Positions 52,111-60,712 are shown, numbered from the stretch's first letter. The stretch: DNA of 64,000 bases from Arthrobacter sp. Bz4 (GCF_003075455.1 NZ_QDAE01000004.1:62001-126000); one strand, 5' to 3'. The notes: generated by a model from the letters alone, not told the origin. Translations and numbers: made by a program.

Positions 52111-53199
52111 CTAAGAGGAGGTGACGAGGGTGGGGTAGTCGGTGTAGCCTACCTCGGTGCCACCGTAGAAGGTGCTGCCGTCAGCTTCGTTAAGCGGGGC
52201 GTCGACCGCAAGCCTCTCGACGAAGTCGGGGTTGGCGATGAACATGCGGCCGAACGCAATGAGGTCTGCGCCCCGAGCAAGCCACACGTCGGCACGCTCC
52301 TTATCTGCAGCTTCCTGGTTTTGCACCAGCGGCGACGGGTTGACAATGAGCACGCCCTCCCAGAGGTCCAGGATGCGCTGGTTGACCTCGTCCTCGCGCG
52401 CTTCGACGATGTGGAGATACGCGGGGCCCAGCGGAATTAGCTGTTCTAGGACCGACGTGTACGTTTCCAGGACGTCATCTTCGGAAATGTCATTGAAGTC
52501 ATTGCCGGGGGAGAGCCGTAAACCAACCCGCTCCGCGCCGATGGCTTCCACGACTGCCTGCATGACTTCGACGAGGAAGCGGGTGCGGGCAACGGGGGAT
52601 CCGCCGTATTCGTCAGTGCGCTGGTTGGTGCCGCTCGCGAGGAACTGGTGAGGAAGGTAGCCATTGGCGCCGTGAATTTCGACGCCGTCAAACCCGGCTT
52701 CGACGGCGAGGCGAGCAGCCGTGGCGTAGTCGGCGACAGTGTCGGTGATGTCCTGCACGGTCATGGCCTGTGGGACCACAAAGTCTTGCATCCCGTCGGC
52801 GGTGAAGACCTGGCCAGCCGGGCGGACAGCTGAGGGTGCGAGCGGGACCTGACCGGCGGGCAGCAGGCTGGGGTGGCCGATGCGGCCGGTGTGCATGATC
52901 TGGGCGAAGATCTTGCCGCCTTCGGCGTGCACGGCGTCAGTGACCGAGCGCCAGCCAGCAACCTGCTCAGTGGTGTGCAGACCGGGGGTGAACGGGTAAC
53001 CCTGGCCCAGGGCATTGGGCTGCGTCCCCTCGGAGATGATCAATCCGGCCGACGCGCGCTGCGCGTAATAGGTGGCCATCATGTCGGTGGGAACGCCGTC
53101 GTCGTCGGCCCGGGAGCGGGTCATCGGCGCCATGACGGCGCGGTTGGCGAGCTGGAGACCCCCGACGGTGGTGGTGTCAAAAAGTGTTGCGTCAGCCAT
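52111..53199 (-). CDS. Old Yellow Enzyme family alkene reductase
   Basis: 362 residues, a TIM-barrel FMN flavoprotein. Features are LANRAVMAPMTRSRADDDGV at the N-terminus, the substrate-binding EIHGANGYLPHQFL with the His/Asn pair position occupied by H-G-A-N, and DEYGGSPVARTRFLVEVM. RGADLIAFGRMFIANPDF is the phosphate-binding end. NemA-type members reduce activated alkenes, nitro-esters and N-ethylmaleimide with NADPH. ATG 53199 is used. It is divergent from an ArsR-family regulator with two palindromes in between, as in electrophile-sensing reductase/regulator pairs. Confidence 0.93.
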   Translation of the reverse strand: MADATLFDTTTVGGLQLANRAVMAPMTRSRADDDGVPTDMMATYYAQRASAGLIISEGTQPNALGQGYPFTPGLHTTEQVAGWRSVTDAVHAEGGKIFAQIMHTGRIGHPSLLPAGQVPLAPSAVRPAGQVFTADGMQDFVVPQAMTVQDITDTVADYATAARLAVEAGFDGVEIHGANGYLPHQFLASGTNQRTDEYGGSPVARTRFLVEVMQAVVEAIGAERVGLRLSPGNDFNDISEDDVLETYTSVLEQLIPLGPAYLHIVEAREDEVNQRILDLWEGVLIVNPSPLVQNQEAADKERADVWLARGADLIAFGRMFIANPDFVERLAVDAPLNEADGSTFYGGTEVGYTDYPTLVTSS

Positions 53200-53221
53200 A
53201 GCGATGCCTATCGGTCGATTG

Positions 53222-53278
53222 GTTGGTACGATAAACAACGTACAACGATGAAAGCCTTAGTACAACTTTCGTCGTACT
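53222..53278. promoter_or_regulatory. Paired palindromes between OYE and ArsR genes
   Basis: AGTACAACTTTCGTCGTACT (53259-53278) is a 20-bp inverted repeat with one mismatch. A looser GTTGGTAC...GTACAAC pair spans 53222-53246. Both lie in the 103-bp divergent gap and are likely operators for the ArsR-type regulator. Confidence 0.55.
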
Positions 53279-53302
53279 AGATCTCGATCGAAGGACTCAT
53301 TC

Positions 53303-53635
53303 ATGAGTGCAGAACCTCTCCCGCGGCAGGTCGGGCACCCGCTGTCCGACGAGTTCCGTCTAACCGAGGTATTGCATGCACTCTCGGATCCGCTCCGGCT
53401 GAGCATCGTGGCAGCCCTGGCGGAATCCGGCGCCGAATTATCCTGCAGCGCTTTCCACCTTCCTGTCACCAAATCAACCAGCACGCACCACTTCCGTGTT
53501 CTTCGCGAGGCGGGCATCGTGCGACAGCGGTACGAAGGGACAGCTCGGATGAACAGTCTGCGCCGGGAAGACCTCGACGCCGTCTTTCCAGGGCTGCTGA
53601 CGTCAGTGCTCGCGTCGGCGGGCCAGAACCAATAG
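53303..53635 (+). CDS. ArsR-type winged-helix regulator
   Basis: 110 residues with the ArsR winged helix: VLHALSDPLRLSIVAALAES, the recognition region PVTKSTSTHHFRVLREAGIV, then the wing with RQRYEGTARMNSL. The CVC metal-binding box of ArsR/SmtB is absent; a single Cys (ELSCSAF, about 53) precedes the recognition helix and could sense electrophiles or thiol stress. It is divergent from the OYE gene with palindromes between, so it probably represses that gene. Confidence 0.9.
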   Translation: MSAEPLPRQVGHPLSDEFRLTEVLHALSDPLRLSIVAALAESGAELSCSAFHLPVTKSTSTHHFRVLREAGIVRQRYEGTARMNSLRREDLDAVFPGLLTSVLASAGQNQ

Positions 53636-53691
53636 ATATTGAAGGCGATAACATTCGATTTTGATTATGCTCAATACCCGCGCGATTAGAG

Positions 53692-54753
53692 ATGACAGTG
53701 AATACTAAACCCACACAGGAGATCACTCCCTGGCGTGGTCTTTTCGGCATCCCGTTGATCACCACGGTGACCTTCATGGGACTGATGCTGATCACTGCTG
53801 TCATTAGCGGGCTGCCGGTGCGTGATCCTGACGGCTTCCTGGGCCCCAGCTATGTGCGGCTGCCGCTAATCGTTTTCCTGGTGATGATCGCCGATGTTGT
53901 GCCACGAGTGATCGCACAGCGACCTTCGGTCAAGGGCATGCTGGGTACCGCCGGAGGGGTCATCAAGTCACGCTGGACGCTGCAGCGAATTGCTGCGATT
54001 ACTGCCGGGATGGCGAGTTTTTACCTCGCGTATGTGGCGTATCGGAATTTGAAAAGCTTTTTGCCCTTTCTTAGGGATCGTCTGACGGACTCCATGCTGG
54101 TAACCACCGATCGATGGTTCGCTGGGGGTGGTAACCCGGGTGACGTCCTTCACGATTTGTTGGGAACGGGCTTCGCAGCGGAATTCCTCTCGGTCGTTTA
54201 CGTGTCTTTCCTGATTTTTGTCCCCGTGTCGCTTGCCGTCGCGATGGTCTGGTCCGATGACCTCTCCCGCGGAGCCTGGTACGTAAGCGCTCTCTGTTTC
54301 AACTGGATTCTCGGTACGGCCGCCTACTATCTGCTTCCGTCCTTGGGCCCGATCTACGTAGAGGAGTCGTCCTTCACCGACCTGCCGGTCACCGCGACGT
54401 CGGACTTGCAGGATTCGCTCTACGACAACCGGCTGGCTGTCCTTGTCGATCCTCATGCGACGGAGTCGGTCCAGGGCATCGCGGCGTTCGCCTCGCTGCA
54501 TGTGTCCATCGTGTTCACGGCGGCCCTGATGGCGCAGCTAGTCCGTTTGCCCAGGCCGGTTCGTTGGTTGTTGTGGGCCTACGTTGCCCTGACGGGACTG
54601 GCGACCGTGTATTTCGGTTGGCACTACATTCTCGATGTTCCGGCAGGCCTTGCAATCGGGGGCTTGTCCGTCTGGTTGGCGGCCTTGGCCACCGGCATCA
54701 TCCGTTTCCCGGGTCGGAGCCGGGACATCGCGAAGCTTCGTCCGATGGCCTAG
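53692..54753 (+). CDS. PAP2-superfamily membrane phosphatase/transferase
   Basis: 353 residues with about six to seven membrane helices. The C-terminal PAP2-type active-site motifs are GIAAFASLHVSIVFTAAL and YFGWHYILDVPAGLAIG; the two histidines correspond to the phosphatase triad. The long central part and the charged loop resemble the PAP2_3 (Aur1/inositol phosphotransferase-like) group that remodels membrane lipids or polyprenyl phosphates. The actual substrate is unknown. It stands alone 56 bp after the ArsR gene. Confidence 0.82.
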   Translation: MTVNTKPTQEITPWRGLFGIPLITTVTFMGLMLITAVISGLPVRDPDGFLGPSYVRLPLIVFLVMIADVVPRVIAQRPSVKGMLGTAGGVIKSRWTLQRIAAITAGMASFYLAYVAYRNLKSFLPFLRDRLTDSMLVTTDRWFAGGGNPGDVLHDLLGTGFAAEFLSVVYVSFLIFVPVSLAVAMVWSDDLSRGAWYVSALCFNWILGTAAYYLLPSLGPIYVEESSFTDLPVTATSDLQDSLYDNRLAVLVDPHATESVQGIAAFASLHVSIVFTAALMAQLVRLPRPVRWLLWAYVALTGLATVYFGWHYILDVPAGLAIGGLSVWLAALATGIIRFPGRSRDIAKLRPMA

Positions 54754-54851
54754 TCAAGTTACTGAATTCCTGACGCACTCCTGAGCGAATATTGCACCTC
54801 CGAGGTAGGTCGCCAATCTAGGCTAAGTCGAGAGTCTCACGGGGGAGAGAT

Positions 54852-55844
54852 ATGACTGCTGGTGCGGGCGCTGCTGAACAGGCGCGGCGGGCGTCACAGC
54901 GGGTGGTGCGCCTTCAGAATGAGTTGGCGCAGGCTACTGAAACCGTGGCTCGGTTGCAGAGTCAGCTTCGGCATGCCGAACGGACGCACCGGGCCTGGAA
55001 CGCTGGGGCTGCTGGGGAGTTGCTGGTAGCAGACCGCCTTGACCTGCTTGAAAGCCATGGCTGGCTTGTGCTTCACGATCTGCGCTGGCCGGGGAGACCT
55101 AAAGCCAACCTCGACCACGTAATTGTTGGGCCCGGCGGGGTGCTGGTGATCGATGCGAAGAATTGGGCTGGTGACGTTCACCTGCGGCGCGGAGAACTGG
55201 TCCAGAACGGGTATCTCAGGGTCAAAGAGTCGGCGGCTGCCCTGGAGCAAGCGAGTGCTATCGCAGCCCTGCTCGAACCCCAGCACAGACAGTTTGTTCA
55301 GACGTGGATTTGTCTGGTCGGTCAGCCAGATCTGAAAGGAGTGACCGCTTTGGGTGTGCGGATTGAGGGGCTGAACACAATCGCACCGTCTGTTAAGGCT
55401 CTCCCGAGAGTTTTAGAGCCGGAGTTTGTCCGCGCAATTTACCACTATCTCTCACGACTGCTGGCCGGAAACACGAGCCCTGTGCTGCTGACAACCGCAG
55501 GGGCCGGAGCCGAGGATGCGGCCGTCTCAACCTTGCGCCGACGTCGGACAGGTCCGGGGCGCTCCGGACGTATCCCGGTTGGGCGGTCTGCGCAGACAAA
55601 TGACTCCGGCAACCCCAGCAACCCCGGATGCTCACGCGCCGCGGGTCCGCATCGCCGGTCGGGTAAATCCACAAAAGTGACGAAGGGGTATGGCTGTCTG
55701 GGAGTATCCGTACGACTGGCAGGAGTCGCCCTGGCATTAGCCATCACCGTTAACCTTTTGAGTGGACTGGCTCAATCGCAGTTAATCCAACCGCAACCCG
55801 ATCCGACAATCACCAACCAGACGGCGAGCCCTGGTGCTGGGTAG
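54852..55844 (+). CDS. NERD-domain protein with coiled coil and C-terminal membrane helix
   Basis: 330 residues. An N-terminal coiled coil (about 8-45, VVRLQNELAQATETVARLQS) leads into a NERD nuclease-related domain with GAAGELLVADRLDLLESHGW, LDHVIVGPGGVLVIDAKN and LEQASAIAALL; the Glu, Asp and Asp-x-Lys residues match the endonuclease-like core. A basic Ser/Gly/Arg-rich linker (about 230-282) and a hydrophobic segment (about 286-306) follow, suggesting a membrane-tethered protein. Biological role unknown; DNA processing or defence is possible. ATG 54852 follows GGGGGAGAG. Confidence 0.83.
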   Translation: MTAGAGAAEQARRASQRVVRLQNELAQATETVARLQSQLRHAERTHRAWNAGAAGELLVADRLDLLESHGWLVLHDLRWPGRPKANLDHVIVGPGGVLVIDAKNWAGDVHLRRGELVQNGYLRVKESAAALEQASAIAALLEPQHRQFVQTWICLVGQPDLKGVTALGVRIEGLNTIAPSVKALPRVLEPEFVRAIYHYLSRLLAGNTSPVLLTTAGAGAEDAAVSTLRRRRTGPGRSGRIPVGRSAQTNDSGNPSNPGCSRAAGPHRRSGKSTKVTKGYGCLGVSVRLAGVALALAITVNLLSGLAQSQLIQPQPDPTITNQTASPGAG

Positions 55845-55882
55845 CAAAGATTAACTAAGCACCGAGATCCTCGGGGTCCCGA

Positions 55883-55907
55883 TTTAAAACGTGCATGCAC
55901 CATTTAA
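55883..55907. repeat. TGCATGC element, site 3 (minimal copy)
   Basis: TTTAAAAC, then GTGCATGCAC (55891-55900), then CATTTAA. It looks like both flanks of the larger elements around a single TGCATGC core, as if the interior had been lost. It lies between the converging NERD and HNH genes. Confidence 0.6.
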
Positions 55908-55918
55908 TTCGGACATAA

Positions 55919-56749
55919 CTAGTCTGCGGGTCCCAAGATCCGCTGCGCGTCGGCTTGAGACAGCAACTCCTCAGGACTGACGACCGCGCCCCGCAGAGAT
56001 GAAGAGCCGCGGAGTAGTCGGCGAAGCTCGGCTGGCGAATAGGGATTAGGCGCCCGGAGATGCGCCATTTCATGGCAGTTGGCGCACATCGGGACCAGGT
56101 CGGTCAGTGGGTCCAGCACATAGTCGGCGGTCAGTTGCGGGCCGGGCACGATGTGGTGGACCTGGATGAAGCCAGCACCAAGGGCGCCATAGGTCTCCTC
56201 GAAGTTGAAGCGGCAGACGGTACAGCTGCTGCCATGGTGGGCGATGCTTTGACGGTGAGCTTCGGGGTCGTGCTCGTAGCGGTTGACGCGGCTTCGCAGC
56301 AGGGCGCTGGCGGGAAGTGTGCCAGCGGTCGGGTCGACGGGATGAGCCTCCGACGACGGCGCATAGTCGGCCCACACGGCCCGGAGGAGCTGTTCATGGT
56401 CGACGGTGAGAACGGCCGCGCCATCGTCGAAGGGGAGGCCCGGCACGCGGCCGAACAGCACTGCCTCGGGGATGTGTTCGCCGCGGGGGAGGAGGAGGTC
56501 GACGTCGAGGAGTCCGCCGTCGTCGGGCGTCGTGACGACAGTCCCGTGACCGAACAGGCCTCGTTCGTTGGCGCCCTGCAGAACCAGCCAGACATCAGTG
56601 CCGGGGGGAACGGGCGGAACGACGGCGGGCCACCGAACGGAAGCGAATCCGGCGTCGTGCACGGCATCCTGCACCGAAGAGTAGGCGAACTGCCACCCCT
56701 CCCGCAGATCGGGATTCCAGCCGAGCATGATTGCCGTCATGGCACTCAT
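55919..56749 (-). CDS. HNH endonuclease-domain protein
   Basis: 276 residues. The C-terminal third is an HNH nuclease: the CTVC knuckle, IQVHHIVPGPQLTADYVLDP, then CANCHEMAHLR, giving the two His and the zinc cysteine pairs. The N-terminal 170 residues (LREGWQFAYSSVQDAVHDAG, then VPPVPPGTDVWLVLQGANER) form a separate strand-rich domain I do not recognise, perhaps for target recognition as in McrA-like or YDG-linked restriction enzymes. The start is ATG 56749; the frame continues upstream to 57337 but there it is antisense to the DoxX gene. Confidence 0.85.
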   Translation of the reverse strand: MSAMTAIMLGWNPDLREGWQFAYSSVQDAVHDAGFASVRWPAVVPPVPPGTDVWLVLQGANERGLFGHGTVVTTPDDGGLLDVDLLLPRGEHIPEAVLFGRVPGLPFDDGAAVLTVDHEQLLRAVWADYAPSSEAHPVDPTAGTLPASALLRSRVNRYEHDPEAHRQSIAHHGSSCTVCRFNFEETYGALGAGFIQVHHIVPGPQLTADYVLDPLTDLVPMCANCHEMAHLRAPNPYSPAELRRLLRGSSSLRGAVVSPEELLSQADAQRILGPAD

Positions 56750-56822
56750 TGTGCCACCAGCCTTAACGGCGTTGGCCGTGAACCGAACGTCCGGTGCACG
56801 GCCAACGCGATGGTGCGGCTGT

Positions 56823-57401
56823 TTAGGCTGGGTCGGTCGAGCCTTCGGCTGCCGGGGTGGCGTCCGACGCTGACGCGGCGTCGGCTGCCAGGGTCTTCCG
56901 GCGACGGTAGAGCTGAACACCGATCGCAACGGGGATCGCGGCCAGCGCGGTGGCACGCATCCAGGGCCGGTCGAGGACGTGGCCGGTAACCGAGTCCAGG
57001 GACACAGCGCCAGCGCCCGCGATGGCGAATGAGGTGGCAGCGAGTCCCAGCACGGCCGGGTATTCGAAGCCTCCCTCTGTCGCGAAGAAACCGTTTGGCG
57101 TGTGGACGCTTGCCGCGACACCCATGGTCGTCGCGGCAGCAGCACCGGCAGCCGGGGTACCGAGCCCGACGGCGAGTGCCAGACCCGCGCCAGCCTCACC
57201 CAATCCGGCAAGGACGGCGCTGGTCTTTGCCGGGCGGAAACCCATGGCGTCCATACCCTTGCTGGTTCCGTCGATGCCTCCTCCGCCGAACCAGCCGAAC
57301 AGTTTCTGTGAACCGTGGGCGACGAGGACGCCGCCAAGGGCTACCCGGAAGATGGTCTGCGCGGCGGTTGCTGCAACCGGCGTGTTTGTTTGATACGTCA
57401 T
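56823..57401 (-). CDS. DoxX-family membrane protein
   Basis: 192 residues with four membrane helices. The DoxX signature is IFRVALGGVLVAHGSQKLFG followed by MGFRPAKTSAVLAGLGEAGA; a hydrophilic Ala/Ser/Thr tail of about 30 residues ends the protein. DoxX-type proteins are linked to quinone-associated oxidoreductase or redox-stress complexes in actinobacteria. ATG 57401 follows GAAGGAATTCC. The gene appears to be monocistronic. Confidence 0.88.
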   Translation of the reverse strand: MTYQTNTPVAATAAQTIFRVALGGVLVAHGSQKLFGWFGGGGIDGTSKGMDAMGFRPAKTSAVLAGLGEAGAGLALAVGLGTPAAGAAAATTMGVAASVHTPNGFFATEGGFEYPAVLGLAATSFAIAGAGAVSLDSVTGHVLDRPWMRATALAAIPVAIGVQLYRRRKTLAADAASASDATPAAEGSTDPA

Positions 57402-57493
57402 GGAATTCCTTCGGTGGGGGGTGTGGTGCTGCGGACAGCTCTCCTTCTATAAGGCATCCCGGAGCCAGTTTCTTCCCCGGAAGCCGAAACCGG

Positions 57494-58159
57494 TCAGGAC
57501 CTCCGGCGGGCGCGCAGCACCGCATCGTGGATGGTCAGGGCCTCGCCGTCGTGAGTCTGCACCCGTTCCCGCGACTCGGTCACCATGTCCCACTGCCCCG
57601 GATCCAGGAGCAAACCAATCTCCTCGGCGGTGTAGAAGAGGTCGGAGCGGGGAGGCCGGTGCGCGCCAGATTCCATGTCGGTCGGGTGGTGGCCCACGAT
57701 CAGCAGGGTGCCGCCGGGCGCGACGGCGGCCGCCAGCCGGGTAAATAACGGTTCACGCTCTTCCTTGGGCAGGTGCATGAACTGGGCTGAGATGAGGTCG
57801 AAGGAGGACACTGGGGGAGCCCACTCCAGCAGGTTCTGGCGGGTCCAGGTGATCCGGGCGGCCGACGCCTGATCGGTTGCAGCATTCTCGGCACCGCGGG
57901 TGAGGGCCACCTGGGAGATGTCGACGGCGGTCACCGTCCACCCCTGGCGGGCGAGCCAGATGGCGTCTGCGCCTTCTCCGCAGCCGACGTCGAGCGCAGT
58001 TCCCGGCGTCAGGTCGGCTACCTCGGTGACGAGTTGTGCGTTGGGCTGTCCGCTCCAGACGGAGGGCCGATCGTTGTAGAACGCGTCCCAGTACGTCTGG
58101 TCGTATTCGGTGAACGCCTGCTCGGGGGTGTCGTGCGGCTGGTGGTCGTGGGAGGTCAT
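57494..58159 (-). CDS. Class I SAM-dependent methyltransferase
   Basis: 221 residues of the Methyltransf_25/11 type. Motif I is ALDVGCGEGADAIWLARQG, followed by acidic VTAVDISQVALTRG; later parts are SFDLISAQFMHLPKEEREPL and LLIVGHHPTDMESG. The N-terminal YWDAFYNDRPSVWSGQPNAQ is characteristic of the tellurite-resistance/thiol methyltransferase-like group. Substrate unknown. The start overlaps the stop of the small upstream gene by 4 nt. Confidence 0.88.
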   Translation of the reverse strand: MTSHDHQPHDTPEQAFTEYDQTYWDAFYNDRPSVWSGQPNAQLVTEVADLTPGTALDVGCGEGADAIWLARQGWTVTAVDISQVALTRGAENAATDQASAARITWTRQNLLEWAPPVSSFDLISAQFMHLPKEEREPLFTRLAAAVAPGGTLLIVGHHPTDMESGAHRPPRSDLFYTAEEIGLLLDPGQWDMVTESRERVQTHDGEALTIHDAVLRARRRS

Positions 58160-58377
58160 GAGGCGGTCACCTTCGAGGTTGAGTTGGTTTGGTCGAGGCC
58201 GCGGTGCGCTGCGAGGTCGCGCTGCAGTTCCTCTTCCATAAGGACCATGTTAATCATCGCGCCGGTCCACGAGCCATCGGCCGCCGACCCGAGCACCCGC
58301 GGCAGATATCCGACGGCGACTAGCCGGACGACCGCTCGTCGCACCACACCCGCAGATGGGCCCAATCTGTCAGCCAC
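58156..58377 (-). CDS. Small winged-helix-like protein, possibly N-terminally truncated
   Basis: 73 residues from GTG 58377. VADRLGPSAGVVRRAVVRLV with AVGYLPRVLG looks like the recognition part of a winged helix, but the first helix would lie upstream. The frame does continue 11 codons before the GTG, reading SDHRNSQW, until a TAA, without a start codon. It may be a decayed regulator, a gene with a shifted N-terminus, or a small protein in its own right. It overlaps the methyltransferase start by 4 nt, so the two are coupled. I do not recognise the C-terminal half. Confidence 0.5.
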   Translation of the reverse strand: MADRLGPSAGVVRRAVVRLVAVGYLPRVLGSAADGSWTGAMINMVLMEEELQRDLAAHRGLDQTNSTSKVTAS

Positions 58378-58398
58378 CCATTGACTGTTCCTGTGGTC

Positions 58399-58411
58399 AG
58401 ACCTAAGGTCT
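58399..58411. promoter_or_regulatory. Palindrome AGACCTAAGGTCT upstream of lctP
   Basis: A perfect 6+1+6 inverted repeat 22 bp from the GTG of the small gene and 120 bp before lctP. It is a possible operator for a GntR-type lactate regulator or the promoter region of the divergent gene. Confidence 0.4.
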
Positions 58412-58432
58412 TATTCGTTGGTAGAAATCTTA

Positions 58433-58447
58433 TTCCACAATGTGGAA
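58433..58447. promoter_or_regulatory. Palindrome TTCCACAATGTGGAA upstream of lctP
   Basis: A perfect 7+1+7 inverted repeat 84 bp before the lactate permease start. A related sequence (TTCGCATTGTGGAA at 62180-62193) lies upstream of the GlcD-type oxidase, suggesting both are controlled by one regulator, perhaps of the IclR or GntR type. Confidence 0.55.
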
Positions 58448-58530
58448 GTGCTTCGTCGTGTGAAACGCGCGGTCGGTGGCGTTCATAGTCGTGGAGTCAT
58501 TCGGTAGCCTCAGTCAAAGGGGACTGGTTT

Positions 58531-60462
58531 ATGGACAATCTTGCGGTGCTTAGTTTGTTGGCGTTGGCGCCGATCCTGGTAGTGGGGGTATTGCTGGCGG
58601 GGTTCCGCTGGCCAGCGAAATACGCCATGCCGGTCGGCTACGTTTTAGCAGTGCTGGTGGCACTGCTGGTTTGGGAGATGGATTTCACGGGCGTTCTCGC
58701 GGCGTCGCTCGAAGGGTTGATCGTCGCCGCGACCCTGCTCTATATCGTCTTCGGTGCGCTGCTGTTGCTCTCGACGCTCACCATCGGTGGCGCCATGGCG
58801 ACCATCAGGGCGGGCTTCAATAACATCTCGGCCGACCGCCGGGTGCAGGCCATCATCATCGGCTGGCTGTTCGGCAGCTTCATCGAGGGTGCGTCGGGCT
58901 TCGGTACGCCGGCCGCCGTCGTCGCCCCGTTGTTGCTGGCCATGGGCTTCCCGGCGATGGCAGCCGTCATGGTGGGTCTGATCATCCAGAGCACGCCGGT
59001 GAGCTTCGGCGCAGTCGGTACGCCCATCCTGGTGGGTGTGACCAATGGGCTGGGTGGAGACCCGGCAGTGGGCGAGCGTATCGCCGTGCTCGGGCTGACC
59101 ATGCCGGAGTACGTCTCGAACATCGGTTTCCAGGTCGCAGCCATCCACGCAATTGTCGGCATCCTGATCCCGCTGATCCTGGTCTGCATGCTCACCGGTT
59201 TCTTTGGCCCGGAGCGGCGTTTCCGTGACGGCCTGGCCGTCTGGCCGTTCGCCATTTACGCGTCGCTCGCGATGACCATCCCGTATGTGACCGTTGCGCG
59301 TTTCCTCGGACCGGAGTTCCCGTCCCTGTTCGGTGGACTGATCGGGCTGATGCTGGTCATGTTCACCTCCAGCAAGGGCTTCCTGATGCCGAAGGACACC
59401 TTCGACTTCGGGCCGCGCTCCTCCTGGTCCGACCGCTGGATGGGCACCATCGAACCGTCCGAGGCAACTGACGTCCGGACCCACATGAGCATCATCAGCG
59501 CCTGGTCGCCCTACGTGCTGATGGCGGTCCTGCTGGTCGGCACCCGGGTGATCGCTCCGCTGAAGGAGTTCCTGACCGGAATCCAGATTCCCTTTGAGAA
59601 CATCCTCGGCACGAGCATCACCACCAATGTGCAGCCGTTCTACTCGCCGGCGTTCCTGATGATCCTCGCCGCCATCTTCGGTTACCTGATTCACCGGATG
59701 AACGGGCAGCAGATTGCCCAGACGCTGAAGGTGTCAGGAAAGCAGTTGGCTGGCACCGCCGTCGCCCTGCTGTTCGCCGTCCCGCTGGTGCGGGTGCTGA
59801 TCCAGTCGGGTCCGGACCTCAACGACTCGGGTCTCTCAAGCATGCCGGTCACCCTGGCCGAGGGCGCCGCAGCCATCTCCGGTGTCTCGTGGCCGGTCAT
59901 CGCGCCGTTCATCGGCGCGCTGGGGGCGTTTGTTGCCGGGTCGAACACCGTGTCGAACCTGACCTTCGCCCAGTTCCAGTTCTCCACCGGTGTGGCCATC
60001 GGTGTTCCGCCTGAGCAGGTTGTCGCTGCACAGGCGGTGGGCGGTGCCGGTGGTAACCCGATTGCGATCCACAACATCGTTGCGGCCTCCGCGACCGTGG
60101 GCCTGCTGGGCAGGGAGGGTGACCTGCTCCGCAAGACCATCCTCGTGACCCTGTACTACTGTCTCGCGGCCGGTGCCGTGGCGTCGCTGTTCATCTTCGG
60201 CTTCGGCCTGAACCTTGGCACCTTTGTGCTGGTGGGGCTGCTGATCGGACTGGTCTTCCTGGCCCGATGGATGATGCGCTTCCAGGGCAAGGATGCGCTC
60301 TCGCTGGTCGGCGGTGGATCCGGGAATGGTGATGGTGCTGTCAATAGTGCTGGTGCGACGACCGGTAGCGGCTCGACCACCCGCCGGTCGACCGGACGCG
60401 GTTCGACTGGGCGCGATTCGGCACCGGGTGACGACGACGTCGACAACCGGGATCGGCTCTAA
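58531..60462 (+). CDS. lctP: L-lactate permease family transporter
   Basis: 643 residues with about 14 membrane helices. LctP/LldP signatures include [60 protein letters not shown] and [20 protein letters not shown]. These proton symporters take up lactate and glycolate. The usual length is about 550; the extra C-terminal 55 residues are a Gly/Ser/Thr/Arg tail ending in acidic [12 protein letters not shown] 58531 follows AAAGGGGA. The GlcD-type FAD oxidase lies convergently downstream and shares an operator-like motif, so they probably form a lactate or glycolate utilisation unit. Confidence 0.94.
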   Translation: MDNLAVLSLLALAPILVVGVLLAGFRWPAKYAMPVGYVLAVLVALLVWEMDFTGVLAASLEGLIVAATLLYIVFGALLLLSTLTIGGAMATIRAGFNNISADRRVQAIIIGWLFGSFIEGASGFGTPAAVVAPLLLAMGFPAMAAVMVGLIIQSTPVSFGAVGTPILVGVTNGLGGDPAVGERIAVLGLTMPEYVSNIGFQVAAIHAIVGILIPLILVCMLTGFFGPERRFRDGLAVWPFAIYASLAMTIPYVTVARFLGPEFPSLFGGLIGLMLVMFTSSKGFLMPKDTFDFGPRSSWSDRWMGTIEPSEATDVRTHMSIISAWSPYVLMAVLLVGTRVIAPLKEFLTGIQIPFENILGTSITTNVQPFYSPAFLMILAAIFGYLIHRMNGQQIAQTLKVSGKQLAGTAVALLFAVPLVRVLIQSGPDLNDSGLSSMPVTLAEGAAAISGVSWPVIAPFIGALGAFVAGSNTVSNLTFAQFQFSTGVAIGVPPEQVVAAQAVGGAGGNPIAIHNIVAASATVGLLGREGDLLRKTILVTLYYCLAAGAVASLFIFGFGLNLGTFVLVGLLIGLVFLARWMMRFQGKDALSLVGGGSGNGDGAVNSAGATTGSGSTTRRSTGRGSTGRDSAPGDDDVDNRDRL

Positions 60463-60510
60463 GCCACACCGGCGTGTCTAGGTCACTCAGCAGGGCCTAG
60501 GCACGACCAA

Positions 60511-60551
60511 CGAAGGGGCGGCATCCACAGAACCCGGATGCCGTCCCTTCG
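60511..60551 (+). terminator. Hairpin after lctP
   Basis: The left arm 60511-60526 (CGAAGGGGCGGCATCC) pairs with 60536-60551 at 15 of 16 positions, the remaining one a G-U pair, with a 9-nt loop. It is 48 nt after the lctP stop. No U tract follows, so it may stabilise or terminate the transcript. Confidence 0.6.
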
Positions 60552-60590
60552 CACGTCACAAAGAAGTGCACGAACCGCACGGCGTCCACG

Positions 60591-60654
60591 GAAAAGTGGT
60601 CAACCCGCAGGATTGCTGTTGGGCGACCACTCTTGTGCGGCTACGGCACTTCTC
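60591..60654. repeat. 64-bp palindromic element, copy D
   Basis: Runs from GAAAAGTGG to GCACTTCTC with internal ACCCGCAG, ACCACT and TGCGG in the same register as the other copies. The right arm has diverged (CACTTCTC for CACTTTTC), making it the weakest hairpin. Lies between converging lctP and the FAD oxidase. Confidence 0.8.
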
Positions 60655-60712
60655 TGCGCGCCAGCCTGTTCGTCTTCGACACCCGGGCTGGCCCGCACCA
60701 GGAAAAGCGCAC

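Noticed and set aside
56750-57337. Long upstream extension of the HNH gene frame
   Set aside because: It is antisense to the well-supported DoxX gene, its translation is low-complexity Ser/Pro/Arg, and a good start exists at 56749.
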